This document shows, piece by piece, positions 42,201-50,002 of a stretch of 64,000 bases of DNA. A program made the translations under genes and the position numbers. Numbering within the stretch: the first letter of the stretch is position 1; every line of letters starts with the position of its first letter. The notes below the pieces were generated by a model that worked only from the letters and a program-made list of their open reading frames with translations, was not told where the DNA came from and did no database searches. This stretch comes from Amnibacterium endophyticum (GTDB lineage: Bacteria > Actinomycetota > Actinomycetes > Actinomycetales > Microbacteriaceae): assembly GCF_042680685.1 (NCBI RefSeq), contig NZ_JBHUEA010000006.1:73539-137538 (forward strand). The letters are read 5' to 3'.

Positions 42201-42750
42201 CCACGACCCGGCCCTCGTCGTACCGGGGCCGCCCCTTCTCCGCCTCCGCCGCCAGCTGCGCCTCCGTGATCACCCCGGCCATCGCGTGGTAGCCCTCCGC
42301 GCCGCGGGCGAGCAGCAGCAGGTGGGAGCCCTCGGGGTCGGGCACCCCGTTCTGCGGCGCCCCGAGCCCCAGGGACAGCTCGGCGCCGAAGACCGTGCGG
42401 ACGGGGTGCTGCTCCGCCGCCTCGGCCAGCCGGACGGAGCCGTAGAAGCCGTCGTGGTCGGTCAGCGCCAGCGCGTCGAGCCCGAGCCGGCTCGCCTCCT
42501 CCAGCAGCTCCTCCGGGGCTGACGCCCCGTCGAGGAAGCTGAAGTGGCTGTGCGCGTGCAGCTCCGCGTAGGGCACGACCTCGGATTCGTGCACCGGCGG
42601 CGGGGTGCCGGGCCGGTAGGGGTGCCGCTTCAGCGACCAGGCCGGGCTGTCGCCGCCGTCCGCGTCCAGCGGCCGGTCGCTCGGGCGGCGCGCGTCGGAG
42701 AGGCGCCGCTCGAACTCCGACCACGGGATCGGCGGGTTGCTGTAGCCCAT
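39277..42750 (-). CDS. dnaE2: error-prone DNA polymerase III alpha-like DnaE2 (ImuC)
   Basis: 1157 aa C-family polymerase for damage-induced translesion synthesis. PHP domain YAELHAHSHFSFLDG near residue 61, palm aspartates in EEPDIDVDFDSDRREEV, GRGSAANSAVCYLLGI, and helix-hairpin-helix GLAAITGIGARLAARVV near residue 920. Residues about 863-889 (SAANPPAGRGASAANLETT) are a translated copy of the window's dispersed DNA repeat. The ATG at 42750 is chosen because a LexA box covers the GTG at 42768. It forms a mutasome with imuA and imuB. Confidence 0.95.
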   Translation of the reverse strand: MGYSNPPIPWSEFERRLSDARRPSDRPLDADGGDSPAWSLKRHPYRPGTPPPVHESEVVPYAELHAHSHFSFLDGASAPEELLEEASRLGLDALALTDHDGFYGSVRLAEAAEQHPVRTVFGAELSLGLGAPQNGVPDPEGSHLLLLARGAEGYHAMAGVITEAQLAAEAEKGRPRYDEGRVVERLAGRVIALTGCRKGRVRQALRTPAGLDPEAAGRQLDLLVDAFGRDGVVVELFDTGDPLDGPANDALFALARQRRLRAVATTNAHVASPEGRRLATAMAAVRARRSLDEMDGWLPASVPHLRSGAEQRARFARHPGAVETTLEVAAETAFALRSLRPGLPKLPVPDGHTPMSWLRKLVLDAIPVKYPRARPEHLARIDRELAVIEEKDFPGYFLIVHGIVDFARSRGILCQGRGSAANSAVCYLLGITAVDSIKFDLPFERFLSSLRDEEPDIDVDFDSDRREEVIQHVYEVYGRRNAAQVANVITYRPKNAVRDMAKALGASPGQQDAWSRQVERWGAVTSSTDHDIPGQVVELAEQVLRAPRHLGIHSGGMVLTDRPVGDVVPIEHARMEGRTVLQWDKDDCAYMGLVKFDLLGLGMLAALQYAFDLAAEHTGERWTLESIPKEEPGVYDQLCRADAVGVFQVESRAQLGLLPRFLPRRFYDLAIEVALIRPGPIQGGAVHPIVRRRSGEEPVTYLHPLLEPVLARTLGVPIFQEQLMQIAMAVGGCTGEDADLLRRAMGSKRGIERIESLREKLYAGMAGNGITGDAADEIYKKIQAFASFGFAESHSLSFALLVYASTWMRLHYPGVFLAALLRAQPMGFYSPASLTADARRHGVVVRRPDINLSLADATLEPIATGSRDTSAANPPAGRGASAANLETTPARGRPECLEEEQPEVPPVFDPAAPDHRVHRRDGDHAVRLGLAAITGIGARLAARVVAERTAHGPYRDIRDLTRRIGLTAPQTEALATAGAFEGFGMTVREALWAAGPASEERPDTLPHTSIVVQPPLLPESTGMDRVAADLWATGISPDSHPVAHVRGDLTRRGVLSGAALRSAESGRRVEIGGVVTHRQRPATASGITFLNIEDETGMINVIASVGVWQRYRRVAREAPAMIVRGILERSPEGVINVVADRFEPLPIGARHVSRDFR
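40088..40150. repeat. dispersed repeat copy inside dnaE2
   Basis: ggtctcgaggttcgctgcg continues to gcacctcgaccagcgggtgg with a second ttcgctgcgctcg. It is in frame, adds about 25 residues, and leaves the polymerase reading frame open. Confidence 0.75.
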
Positions 42751-42756
42751 GCCGCC

Positions 42757-42776
42757 AGTATCGAACACGAGTACGA
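42757..42776 (-). promoter_or_regulatory. LexA box and -10 of dnaE2
   Basis: On the minus strand tcgtactcgtgttcga (42776-42761) is one mismatch from the actinobacterial SOS box tcgaac-n4-gttcga. It runs into the -10 GATACT (42762-42757), which is 6 nt from the ATG. Same layout as imuA. Confidence 0.75.
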
Positions 42777-42875
42777 CAGGAACAAGCGGCCGGGCTGCTC
42801 CTGATCGAACAGCATCGCCGGAGGGCCCGCGCCCTCGTCTCCTGGAGGGTCCGGCGGCTTCGAGCCGCGGCTGGC

Positions 42876-42881
42876 TACGGT
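42876..42881 (+). promoter_or_regulatory. -10 of udgX, leaderless-type
   Basis: TACGGT, 6 nt before the ATG at 42888. No LexA box is seen on this side. Confidence 0.5.
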
Positions 42882-42887
42882 GAGCCC

Positions 42888-43529
42888 ATGGCGGAGGTCG
42901 AGCGCCCGGGGGCGCAGCAGTGGGTGCCGGAGGGCGCGGGCATCCCCGCGCTGCGCGAGGCGGCGAAGGGCTGCCGCGGCTGCGAGCTCTGGGAGCCCGC
43001 GGAGCAGGTCGTCTTCTCGGCCGGGCCGCCGTCCGCGACGATGGTGCTGGTCGGCGAGCAGCCCGGCGACCAGGAGGACCGCCGCGGCATGCCCTTCGTC
43101 GGACCCGCCGGCACGCTGCTGGTGCAGGCCGTGAAGGACGCCGGGATCGATCCCGCGACGGTGTACCGGACGAACGCGGTCAAGCACTTCCGCTTCGAGC
43201 AGCGGGGCGCGCGGCGGATCCACAAGACGCCCGAGACGGTGCACATCACGGCCTGCCGCCCGTGGCTGCACGCCGAGCTCGGCGAGCTGTCGCCCGGCAT
43301 CGTGGTGGCGCTCGGTGCGACCGCGGGGCGCGCCCTGTTCGGCCGGGCGGTGCGGATCGGTGCGGAGCGCGGGCGGGTGCTTGAGGGCGCGATCGCGGAC
43401 TCGGACGCGAAGTCGCTGCTGACCGCGCACCCCTCCGCGGTGCTGCGGATGCAGCGCGACCCCGGCTATGACGAGGCGTACGCGGCCCTGGTCGCCGACC
43501 TCCGCACCGCCGCCGCAGCCGCCGGCTGA
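42888..43529 (+). CDS. udgX: UdgX family uracil-DNA binding protein/glycosylase
   Basis: 213 aa. Family 4-like uracil-DNA glycosylase with the UdgX-specific loop RRIHKTP (109-115); His112 corresponds to the residue that in Mycobacterium UdgX bonds covalently to the abasic sugar. GEQPGDQED at 56-64 is the water-activating motif; HPSAVLR at 181-187. Cysteines at 29, 32 and 123 fit an Fe-S cluster; a fourth Cys is missing, so a His (perhaps His100) may complete it. It sits between dnaE2 and imuAB, facing away from dnaE2. Confidence 0.9.
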   Translation: MAEVERPGAQQWVPEGAGIPALREAAKGCRGCELWEPAEQVVFSAGPPSATMVLVGEQPGDQEDRRGMPFVGPAGTLLVQAVKDAGIDPATVYRTNAVKHFRFEQRGARRIHKTPETVHITACRPWLHAELGELSPGIVVALGATAGRALFGRAVRIGAERGRVLEGAIADSDAKSLLTAHPSAVLRMQRDPGYDEAYAALVADLRTAAAAAG

Positions 43530-43560
43530 TCCGCGGCCCTGCGGAGGTGCAGCGGGTCGG

Positions 43561-43590
43561 GGTCTCGACAGGCTCGACCAGCGGTGGGGG
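43561..43590. repeat. truncated dispersed repeat copy
   Basis: ggtctcgacaggctcgacca plus gcggtggggg, a shorter relative of the dispersed repeat. The gap 43530-43771 between udgX and imuB ends has no gene; it holds this copy and the element at 43652-43689. Confidence 0.55.
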
Positions 43591-43651
43591 CTGGCGGGGC
43601 GAGAGCCGGGAGCGAAGCGACCCGGTGGGGCGCGGGGGCTCCGAGAAGCGA

Positions 43652-43689
43652 GGAGGGCGCGGGAGCGCCCCGGCGGCCGATGCCGCCGA
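43652..43689. repeat. second repeat family, copy 2
   Basis: Nearly identical to 2043-2078, two extra bases in the middle. Found just past the imuB stop. Confidence 0.5.
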
Positions 43690-43771
43690 AGGACCGCGGC
43701 GCAGCGCAGCGGAGCCGCAGCGTCCGTGACGGGGCCGCGAAGCGGTCGCGGCACGGCCGCTCCGAAAAGGA

Positions 43772-45292
43772 CTAGTACTGCGCCTCGGCCCACCAGTCGC
43801 GGCCGTCGTGGGCGAGCAGCCAGGCGGCGCCGTCCTCCGTCGTCGCCTGGAGGCGGTGGAGGCGGACGCCGGCGTCGTCCCACCAGCGCTCGTCGATCGG
43901 CCACGGCCCCGCCCAGCCGTCGACCCTCCCGGTGCGCCCGGCGGGGTCGGTCAGGGCCGCGGGGGGAGCGGACAGCGCGCCGCGCTCGTCGACGTCGACC
44001 GGTCGGCCCGCGGGGTCGAGGACGTGGACGGTCGGCCGGTCGTCGAGCACCGCGGCCGGCACGAAGCCCGGCAGGCGCCCGGGCCACGGGCGGTCGGCCG
44101 CGCGGGCCGGCGCGTGCGCCTCGCCCCACGGCGCCAGCACCCGCCGGTCCGACAGCAGGCGGCCGCCGCCGATCGCGGCGGTGAGCACCGCCTCGTGCCC
44201 GAGCATGCTCTGCACCCGGGACAGGGCGTGGTGGATCCGCTCGTCGGGGCCGCCGCCCCACAGCCCCTGCTCGTGGTCGGCGGCGGCGTCGCCGGCCTCC
44301 GGGTGCAGCAGCACCTCGGTCACGGCGCCGGTGAGCCCGGCCCCGGTGAGCTGCCAGCGCACCCGGTCGACGACGTCGAGCGGGGTGAAGGAGCGCGGGT
44401 GCAGCCAGGTCCGCCGGTGGGTGCCGCCGCGGTCGTCGGACAGCTCGACGGCGAGGGCGGTGCACACGGCGAGGTCGGCGGCGAGCGCTGCGACGAAGTC
44501 CTCCGCGGTGCGCTTCAGGGCGAACGCGATCTGGTCGACGCGCTCGAGCGGCGGCTCGAACCGGATGCGCCGGTCGCGGTCGGCGGGCACGACCCGAGCC
44601 ACGACGCGCCTCGGGTCGAGCCCGGCCGCGACCCGGTGCGCCGCCTCGCCCTCGGGCCCGAAGCGGCCGCGCACGGACGCCTCGTCGAGGGCCGCGAACG
44701 CGCCGAGGGTGCGCACGCCGAGCTTCGCGAGCACCGCGCCGAGCTCGGGCAGCCCGAGCAGGGCGACCGGCAGCGGTGCGAGGAAGCCGGCTGCGGCGCC
44801 GGGCGGCACGATCCGCACGGGCTCGGCCCGCCCGGTGCTGCGCGCCGCCTGCTCGGCGGTGACCGGGCCGTCGGCGACGCCGACCCGCACGTCCGGGACC
44901 CCGGCGCCGGCCACGAGGGCGATCGCCTGCTCCGCCGCCTGCCGCTCCCCGCCGTAGAAGCAGTCCGTGCCCGCCGCGCGGATCGCGACGAGGCCCGGCC
45001 GGACGACCTGCACGGTCGGGATCCCCGCCTCGAGCGCCGTGAGCACGGGCTCGAAGCGGCGCGCGTCGACGACGGGGTGCAGCAGCAGCACGACGACGGC
45101 CGCGCAGCGCGACTGGGCCTCCCGCAGCTTCAGCCCCCGCTGCACGCCGGCGGCCCGGGCCGCAGAGGAGCACGCGTGCACCAGCCCGTGCTCGATCAGG
45201 GCGATGGGCGAGTCGGGGTCGAGCCCCGCCTCGCCGGCGGCCGCGCGGACCGGCCAGTCGGGGCACCAGACGACCAGGCTGCGCTCGGTCAT
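43772..45292 (-). CDS. imuB: ImuB, catalytically inactive Y-family polymerase homologue
   Basis: 506 aa. Y-family fold, but the catalytic region reads TDCFYGGERQ where active enzymes have an Asp-Glu pair, so it should not polymerise. Known ImuB proteins act as adaptor between DnaE2 and the beta clamp; QGLWGG at 342-347 matches the clamp-binding motif seen in mycobacterial ImuB. A C-terminal 150-residue tail ends WLLAHDGRDWWAEAQY. The ATG overlaps the imuA stop (ATGA). Confidence 0.92.
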   Translation of the reverse strand: MTERSLVVWCPDWPVRAAAGEAGLDPDSPIALIEHGLVHACSSAARAAGVQRGLKLREAQSRCAAVVVLLLHPVVDARRFEPVLTALEAGIPTVQVVRPGLVAIRAAGTDCFYGGERQAAEQAIALVAGAGVPDVRVGVADGPVTAEQAARSTGRAEPVRIVPPGAAAGFLAPLPVALLGLPELGAVLAKLGVRTLGAFAALDEASVRGRFGPEGEAAHRVAAGLDPRRVVARVVPADRDRRIRFEPPLERVDQIAFALKRTAEDFVAALAADLAVCTALAVELSDDRGGTHRRTWLHPRSFTPLDVVDRVRWQLTGAGLTGAVTEVLLHPEAGDAAADHEQGLWGGGPDERIHHALSRVQSMLGHEAVLTAAIGGGRLLSDRRVLAPWGEAHAPARAADRPWPGRLPGFVPAAVLDDRPTVHVLDPAGRPVDVDERGALSAPPAALTDPAGRTGRVDGWAGPWPIDERWWDDAGVRLHRLQATTEDGAAWLLAHDGRDWWAEAQY

Positions 45293-45972
45293 CCGGCCCG
45301 CTCCAGCCGCGGCACCGCCTCGAGCCGGCGTGCGGGCTGCGACGGCCCGTCCAGGCGGAACCCGTCGCCGACCTCGATCTCGTGCCGCGTCGTGATCTCC
45401 CGCGCGGTGACCCGGACGTGCAGGCGCCGGCCGGCCAGGTACCCGCTGCCGGCGCCGAGGCCGATCCAGGCGCCGCCCTCGACGCGCAGCACCGCCTCCG
45501 CACCGCCCCAGGCCCCCGCGACCAGCAGGGTCGACCCGCGCTGCCGCAGCCGGGAGGCGAGTCGGGCGGTCTCCCCGGCGGAGGCGCCGGCGGCGGGCGG
45601 GCGCACGAGCACGACGGGCACCACCTCGGCGATCTGCGCGGTCACCGCGAGCCAGTGCTCGCCGGGCTCGGGCACGAGCACCAGGCGGTCGAGGGCGACC
45701 CCGAGCGCCGCCGCGGCCTCCACGCCGAACTCGGGAACGCCGACCACCGCGGTCCAGCCGCCGGCCGCGGAGGGCCCGGCGAGCAGCAGCATCGCGAGGA
45801 CGAGGGAGTCCGGGACCGCGTAGGCGACCCCGGCGCGCAGCGCCCCGCCGGGCAGCAGCGGCGCGACCGCCGGATCGGTCGGCAGGGTGCGGGCCCCGAG
45901 CCCGGTCGCCTGCATCGCCGCGATGCGCGCCCGCAGGTGCGCCACGGTGTCCGATCTCAGCGCCTCCGCCAT
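45289..45972 (-). CDS. imuA: ImuA-type mutasome protein
   Basis: 227 aa RecA-like protein lacking a good Walker A motif. Together with ImuB and DnaE2 it makes the translesion mutasome. The central VVGVPEFGVEAAAALGVALDRLVLVPEPG matches this family. Coupled to imuB by ATGA. The ATG lies 6 nt from a -10 fused to a perfect LexA box. Confidence 0.88.
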   Translation of the reverse strand: MAEALRSDTVAHLRARIAAMQATGLGARTLPTDPAVAPLLPGGALRAGVAYAVPDSLVLAMLLLAGPSAAGGWTAVVGVPEFGVEAAAALGVALDRLVLVPEPGEHWLAVTAQIAEVVPVVLVRPPAAGASAGETARLASRLRQRGSTLLVAGAWGGAEAVLRVEGGAWIGLGAGSGYLAGRRLHVRVTAREITTRHEIEVGDGFRLDGPSQPARRLEAVPRLERAG

Positions 45973-45978
45973 GCGCCC

Positions 45979-45998
45979 AGTATCGAACCCGTGTTCGA
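45979..45998 (-). promoter_or_regulatory. LexA box and -10 of imuA
   Basis: tcgaacacgggttcga (45998-45983 on the minus strand) has both perfect half-sites of the actinobacterial SOS box. It overlaps the -10 GATACT (45984-45979), 6 nt before the ATG. Confidence 0.88.
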
Positions 45999-46021
45999 CC
46001 GCTGCAACTCCGGCGCGCCAC

Positions 46022-46047
46022 GGGTGCCCGGGAGAACCCGGGCACCC
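46022..46047. other. 11-bp hairpin between imuA and the AraC gene
   Basis: gggtgcccggg and cccgggcaccc flank agaa. It lies in the divergent gap and may be a regulator site or leader hairpin. Confidence 0.4.
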
Positions 46048-46142
46048 CGGTGCACGATCCGTCGTGTCGCCGCGCCGAAACATGAGAACTCCTCCGAGCC
46101 GGGTCGAAGTGCAGCCCGACACCAGCCGGATCGGGGAATGGT

Positions 46143-47120
46143 GTGGGCACGAGATCCCGAGGAAGGGCGCCCGGCACCGTGGCCTTGATCGACGAGCAGC
46201 TCCGCGTCGCGCAGACGTGGTCCGGCGTCGACGGCTTCCAGCGGTTCCGGCAGACCGGGGCGGACTGGCTGACGCCCGACCCCCGCCTGTTCCGGGCGGA
46301 GTGGACCTCGACCTCGATCGACGGCGTGCAGCTGTCGGAATGGCGCTCCACGCCCGTCTCGGGACGACCGCGGCCGAACGAGCCGGGCACCGCCTGCCTG
46401 AACGCGATCATCGGCGGCCGGATCCGCTACGAGCTGGACGAGACCGCGTACTCCGCCGAGCCCGGCTCCGTCCACCTCTTCCACGCGGGCCGGTCCGTGC
46501 GCCTCTCCGCCCCCGGCGGGATGCGCATCGCCCGCGTGGTGCTGCTGGAGGAGGCGATGCCGGTCTGGCTGCGCGGTCCCTCCCCGCTCGGGGACGGCCC
46601 GCTGCCGGCGACGACGCTCACCGCCGGCTTCGTCGCCCTGCTCGACCGGCTGACCGCGGCGATCCGCGAGGACGGCGTGCAGCCCCCGGTCGCGACGGCG
46701 AAGGCGATCGGCGTGCTCGCGTCCGCCCTGCTCGAGGAGGCGATCCCGAGCGGCACGTCGGGGATGGGCGACCTGCGGGAGCAGATGATCGCCTACATCG
46801 ACCGGCACCTCGGCGAGACGGACCTCGGCCCGAGGCGGCTCGCCGCCGAGTTCGACGTGAGCCTGCGCTGGGTGCACCGGGTGTTCAACCAGGGCGACGA
46901 GTCGGTCGCGCGCTACATCCGGGAGCGCCGGGTGGACGCGATCGCGCACCAGCTGCGCTCGGAGCGTCGCTGGGTGCGGGTCGCAGACCTCGCGGCTCGC
47001 TTCGGCTTCGCCGGGCGCGACCAGCTGACCCGCGCGTTCAAGCAGCGGTACGGCGTGACGGTGAACGACTACCTCGACCTCGTCCTGCAGGACCGGCCGC
47101 TGCCCGACGCCGCGCGCTGA
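46143..47120 (+). CDS. AraC family transcriptional regulator
   Basis: 325 aa. N-terminal sensor-like domain of the AraC-binding 2 type (RLSAPGGMRIARVVLLE) and C-terminal double helix-turn-helix: LAAEFDVSLRWVHRVFNQGDESVARYIRERR and FGFAGRDQLTRAFKQRYGVTVNDY. The ligand is unknown. GTG at 46143 gives the full protein; GTG at 46179 is a possible start. It is the nearest upstream regulator of the signal-peptidase operon 163 nt away on the same strand. Confidence 0.85.
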   Translation: MGTRSRGRAPGTVALIDEQLRVAQTWSGVDGFQRFRQTGADWLTPDPRLFRAEWTSTSIDGVQLSEWRSTPVSGRPRPNEPGTACLNAIIGGRIRYELDETAYSAEPGSVHLFHAGRSVRLSAPGGMRIARVVLLEEAMPVWLRGPSPLGDGPLPATTLTAGFVALLDRLTAAIREDGVQPPVATAKAIGVLASALLEEAIPSGTSGMGDLREQMIAYIDRHLGETDLGPRRLAAEFDVSLRWVHRVFNQGDESVARYIRERRVDAIAHQLRSERRWVRVADLAARFGFAGRDQLTRAFKQRYGVTVNDYLDLVLQDRPLPDAAR

Positions 47121-47283
47121 CCCGCCTTCCGCACCGGGTCCGACCGCGACGGCCCTCGTCCGGGCGACGCCGCTCGTGCGGGCCGGGACGCATCGCGTGC
47201 AGCGGCGGCGCGGCCGGGGCGTCGCCGCGCAGCGAGGCCGGAGCGTGCTCCCGACGGATCGGCACGAGTCGAGGAGGCCCGCG

Positions 47284-47955
47284 GTGCGGAGTCGCAGCAG
47301 GAAGACGCTGGCGGTGCTGGCGAGCGGCGTGGTGCTGCTCGGCGGCACGGTCACCACGCTCGCGGCGTGGCAGGACGACGAGTACGCGGGGCTCGGCGTG
47401 AAGCTCTCGAGCTTCAACGTGCAGACCTCGCTCGACGGGGAGACGTGGTCCGGCGCCGATTCGACGTCGTCGACCCCGACGGCGCTCGTCAGCGCCCTGA
47501 GGGGCACGCTCACGAACGTGCAGCTGACGCCGGACGGCTCGATCACCTCCTGGATCGGGCTGCGTACCGCCAAGGACTCGCTCGCGGCGAGGGTGACGAT
47601 GTCGAACTTCTCGATCAGCGCCGGGGGCGACGACAAGGGCCTGCTCGGGACGGATCTGCTGAACGGCCCTGCGACGGTGACGTACGACGCCACCTCCGGC
47701 ATCGACCGGACCGCCTGCCAGAGCGGCGTGTTCACTGGCGGCACGCCAATCACCGCGGGGAGCCGACTCGGCGCGCAACTGACTTCCGACAGTTCGAGCT
47801 TCGACCTGGCCGCCGGCGTCCCCGGCATCAACGACGGCGCCGGCACCGCGGTGGGCGTCTGCTTCCGCGTGAAGCTCGCCGCAGGCCTCAGCCGCACACT
47901 CGGCGGTGCCCAGATCAGCCCGGTCTGGAAGTTCAGTGCGACGTCCGTCCAGTAG
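47284..47955 (+). CDS. secreted protein with SipW-type signal peptide
   Basis: 223 aa. N terminus: RSRSRK, a hydrophobic stretch (residues 9-27), then AAWQDDEYAG at 27-36. This is the SipW-dependent (TasA/CalY-like) type of signal peptide. The mature part is Ser/Thr-rich with two cysteines near residues 140 and 185 and no transmembrane anchor. Function unknown; structural or matrix role is inferred from the system. GAGGAGG six bases upstream fixes the GTG. First gene of a three-gene operon. Confidence 0.82.
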   Translation: MRSRSRKTLAVLASGVVLLGGTVTTLAAWQDDEYAGLGVKLSSFNVQTSLDGETWSGADSTSSTPTALVSALRGTLTNVQLTPDGSITSWIGLRTAKDSLAARVTMSNFSISAGGDDKGLLGTDLLNGPATVTYDATSGIDRTACQSGVFTGGTPITAGSRLGAQLTSDSSSFDLAAGVPGINDGAGTAVGVCFRVKLAAGLSRTLGGAQISPVWKFSATSVQ

Positions 47956-48454
47956 CGCGACCACGCGGGTGCTCGACGCGGGGCTCGTCCTCGTCGCGGC
48001 GATCGGTGCCGCGGTGCTGCTCGCGCGTCTCGTCGGCGTCGTGCTCGGGCTCGACCTCGTCGTCTTCGCGACCGGGTCGATGACGCCCGCATTCCCGCAG
48101 GGGGCCGTCGCGGTGGCGCAGCGGGTCCCGCTCGACGGGATCCGGGTCGGGGACGTGGTGACGGTCGACCGGCCGGGACGCCTGCCGATCACGCACCGCG
48201 TCGTGGACGTCCGCGTCAGCGGCGACCGGGCGGAGCTGCGGCTGCGGGGCGACGCCAACCGCGTCGCCGACCCGGTGCCCTACGTCGTCGGGCACGTCTC
48301 GCGCGTCGTCCTGCCGCTGCCCCCGGTGCTCTGGATGCTGCGGCTCGTGAACTCGCCGCTGGTCGCGGGCACCGCCGCCGTCCTCGCGGGCGGCGCGGTG
48401 CTCTGGGCGCTCTGGCCGCGGCGCAGGACGGTCGTCGCGCCCGTCCCCGCCTGA
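47936..48454 (+). CDS. signal peptidase I, SipW-like
   Basis: 172 aa. S26 peptidase with an N-terminal membrane helix (about 13-43) and a second at the C-terminus. The nucleophile is Ser48 in TGSMTP; the general-base position reads ITHRVVDV (His87) instead of the bacterial Lys, as in SipW and ER-type peptidases. GDANRVADP is the conserved box after it. GTG start overlaps the previous gene by 20 nt; it probably cuts the two neighbours. Confidence 0.9.
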   Translation: MRRPSSSATTRVLDAGLVLVAAIGAAVLLARLVGVVLGLDLVVFATGSMTPAFPQGAVAVAQRVPLDGIRVGDVVTVDRPGRLPITHRVVDVRVSGDRAELRLRGDANRVADPVPYVVGHVSRVVLPLPPVLWMLRLVNSPLVAGTAAVLAGGAVLWALWPRRRTVVAPVPA

Positions 48455-49998
48455 TGCGCCGCGTCGGCCTCGCGCTGCTCGCCGCCGGCGTGCTGCTCGC
48501 GCCCGGGGCGCTGCGGCCCGTCACCGCGGCGTGGCAGGAGGCCGAGTACGCCGCGGCCCCCGTGACCGTCGCGCCGTCGGACTGCTCGGCGACCGGTCTC
48601 TACACGGCGAGCGCCGCGTCCGCGCTGCTGGCCGGCAGCGTCCAGGGCGTCCCGCTCGGCACGGGCTCGACCGCCGGCGTCGTGCTCGGGCCGCGGATCG
48701 ACTCCGCCGCCCTCGCGAAGCCGCTCCGGACCGCGGACACCGGTGCCGTGCCGACCGCGTCGGGGACGGCGCTGCCGCTGACGCTCACCTCCGGAGGGTC
48801 CTGGGCGCAGTCCGCGAGCACCACCGGCACCGGCGCCTCGAGCGCGACGGCGGGAGGCGCGACGCCGCTCGGCGTGATCGACGTGAGCGGCCTGCTCGCC
48901 CGCAGCCCGTCCGCGACGTCCCTGCTACCCGGCCTCGACGACGTGCGGGTGGAGGTCGGCGCGCCGATCGCGTCCGCGAGCCTCGACGGCTGCGCGGCGG
49001 GCTGGGGCGCCGCCGACGCGCTCTCGCGCAGCACGGCCGTCGGCGCGCTCACCCTGCGGCTGCGGGACGCGGCGGTCACGACCGCGCTCGACGGCATCGG
49101 CACCCGGGCGACGGGCGCCGCCTCGGCCCTGGCGACCGCGGCGACCGCGGCGACGGGCGCCGTCGCGCAGTCGGCCGGGGACGCGCTCGCGACCGCGCTC
49201 AGCGGCGTGCTGTCCGTCGGCACCGCTGGTCCGTCGAGCGGCTCCGCCTCGATCGCCCCCGCCACCGGCGGCATCGCCGCCTCGATCGGCGCGGTCCGGT
49301 CGAGCGGCGTCGCGGCGCTCGACACCGGCAGCGGCGCCCTCGCCTTCGACCTGCGACCCGCCGCGGCGGGCGTGGACGCCGCCGTGCTGACGACCACGAC
49401 CGCTGCGGCCGGCGCCTCCGCGGCCGGGCAGGCGCTGCAGGACCAGGCGACGGCGACGGCCGCGGCGGTCACGAGCGCGAGGGAGGGCGCGCTCGTGACG
49501 GTCGGCGCCTCGGCGACCGTGTCCGTCACCGGGGTGCCCGCCGCCACCGTCGCCTACACGGCCTCCGGCTCCGCCGCGGCCTGGGCGGCGGGCACGGTGA
49601 TGCCGACGGTCACCGTGACCGCGCTCAGCCTCGCCACCCTGCAGTCGGGGCTGGTCGGCGCCGTGACGACCGCGCTCGGCACGCTGCCCGGGGTCGCCTC
49701 CTCCGTCGCGAGCGCCTACCTCGGTCCCGCCGCCGCCGCGGCGCCCGACTCGGCGCTGAACGCCCTGGCGAGCGACGCGGCCGCGGCGCTCCGCACCGAC
49801 CTCGCCGCCGTGCCGGGCGTCGTGCGGCTCACGGCCGCGCAGCGGGCGACGGACGCCGCGTCCTCGTGGACCGGCGCGTACTCCGCCGGCGTCGCGACCC
49901 AGTCCGCCCTGCGCCTGACGGTGCGGGACGCCTCCGGCGTCCGCTGCGACCTCTTCGTCGGCAACGTCGCCGTCGGCCCCGACCGCCCGCGCGGCTAG
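48454..49998 (+). CDS. large secreted Ala/Thr/Ser-rich protein with matching signal
   Basis: 514 aa. Signal part LALLAAGVLLAPGALRPVT then AAWQEAEYAA (25-34), almost the same motif as the first gene's AAWQDDEYAG. The mature protein is very rich in Ala, Thr, Ser and Gly with repeated threonine-alanine runs and only three cysteines; it resembles choice-of-anchor G-type surface proteins, a tentative match. No LPXTG or C-terminal membrane helix. The ATG overlaps the peptidase stop by one base (TGATG). Confidence 0.78.
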   Translation: MRRVGLALLAAGVLLAPGALRPVTAAWQEAEYAAAPVTVAPSDCSATGLYTASAASALLAGSVQGVPLGTGSTAGVVLGPRIDSAALAKPLRTADTGAVPTASGTALPLTLTSGGSWAQSASTTGTGASSATAGGATPLGVIDVSGLLARSPSATSLLPGLDDVRVEVGAPIASASLDGCAAGWGAADALSRSTAVGALTLRLRDAAVTTALDGIGTRATGAASALATAATAATGAVAQSAGDALATALSGVLSVGTAGPSSGSASIAPATGGIAASIGAVRSSGVAALDTGSGALAFDLRPAAAGVDAAVLTTTTAAAGASAAGQALQDQATATAAAVTSAREGALVTVGASATVSVTGVPAATVAYTASGSAAAWAAGTVMPTVTVTALSLATLQSGLVGAVTTALGTLPGVASSVASAYLGPAAAAAPDSALNALASDAAAALRTDLAAVPGVVRLTAAQRATDAASSWTGAYSAGVATQSALRLTVRDASGVRCDLFVGNVAVGPDRPRG

Positions 49999-50002
49999 CG
50001 GC

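Noticed and set aside
42804..42819. Additional LexA box near tcgaacagcatcgccg
   Set aside because: Only one half-site is present; the second half does not match gttcga.
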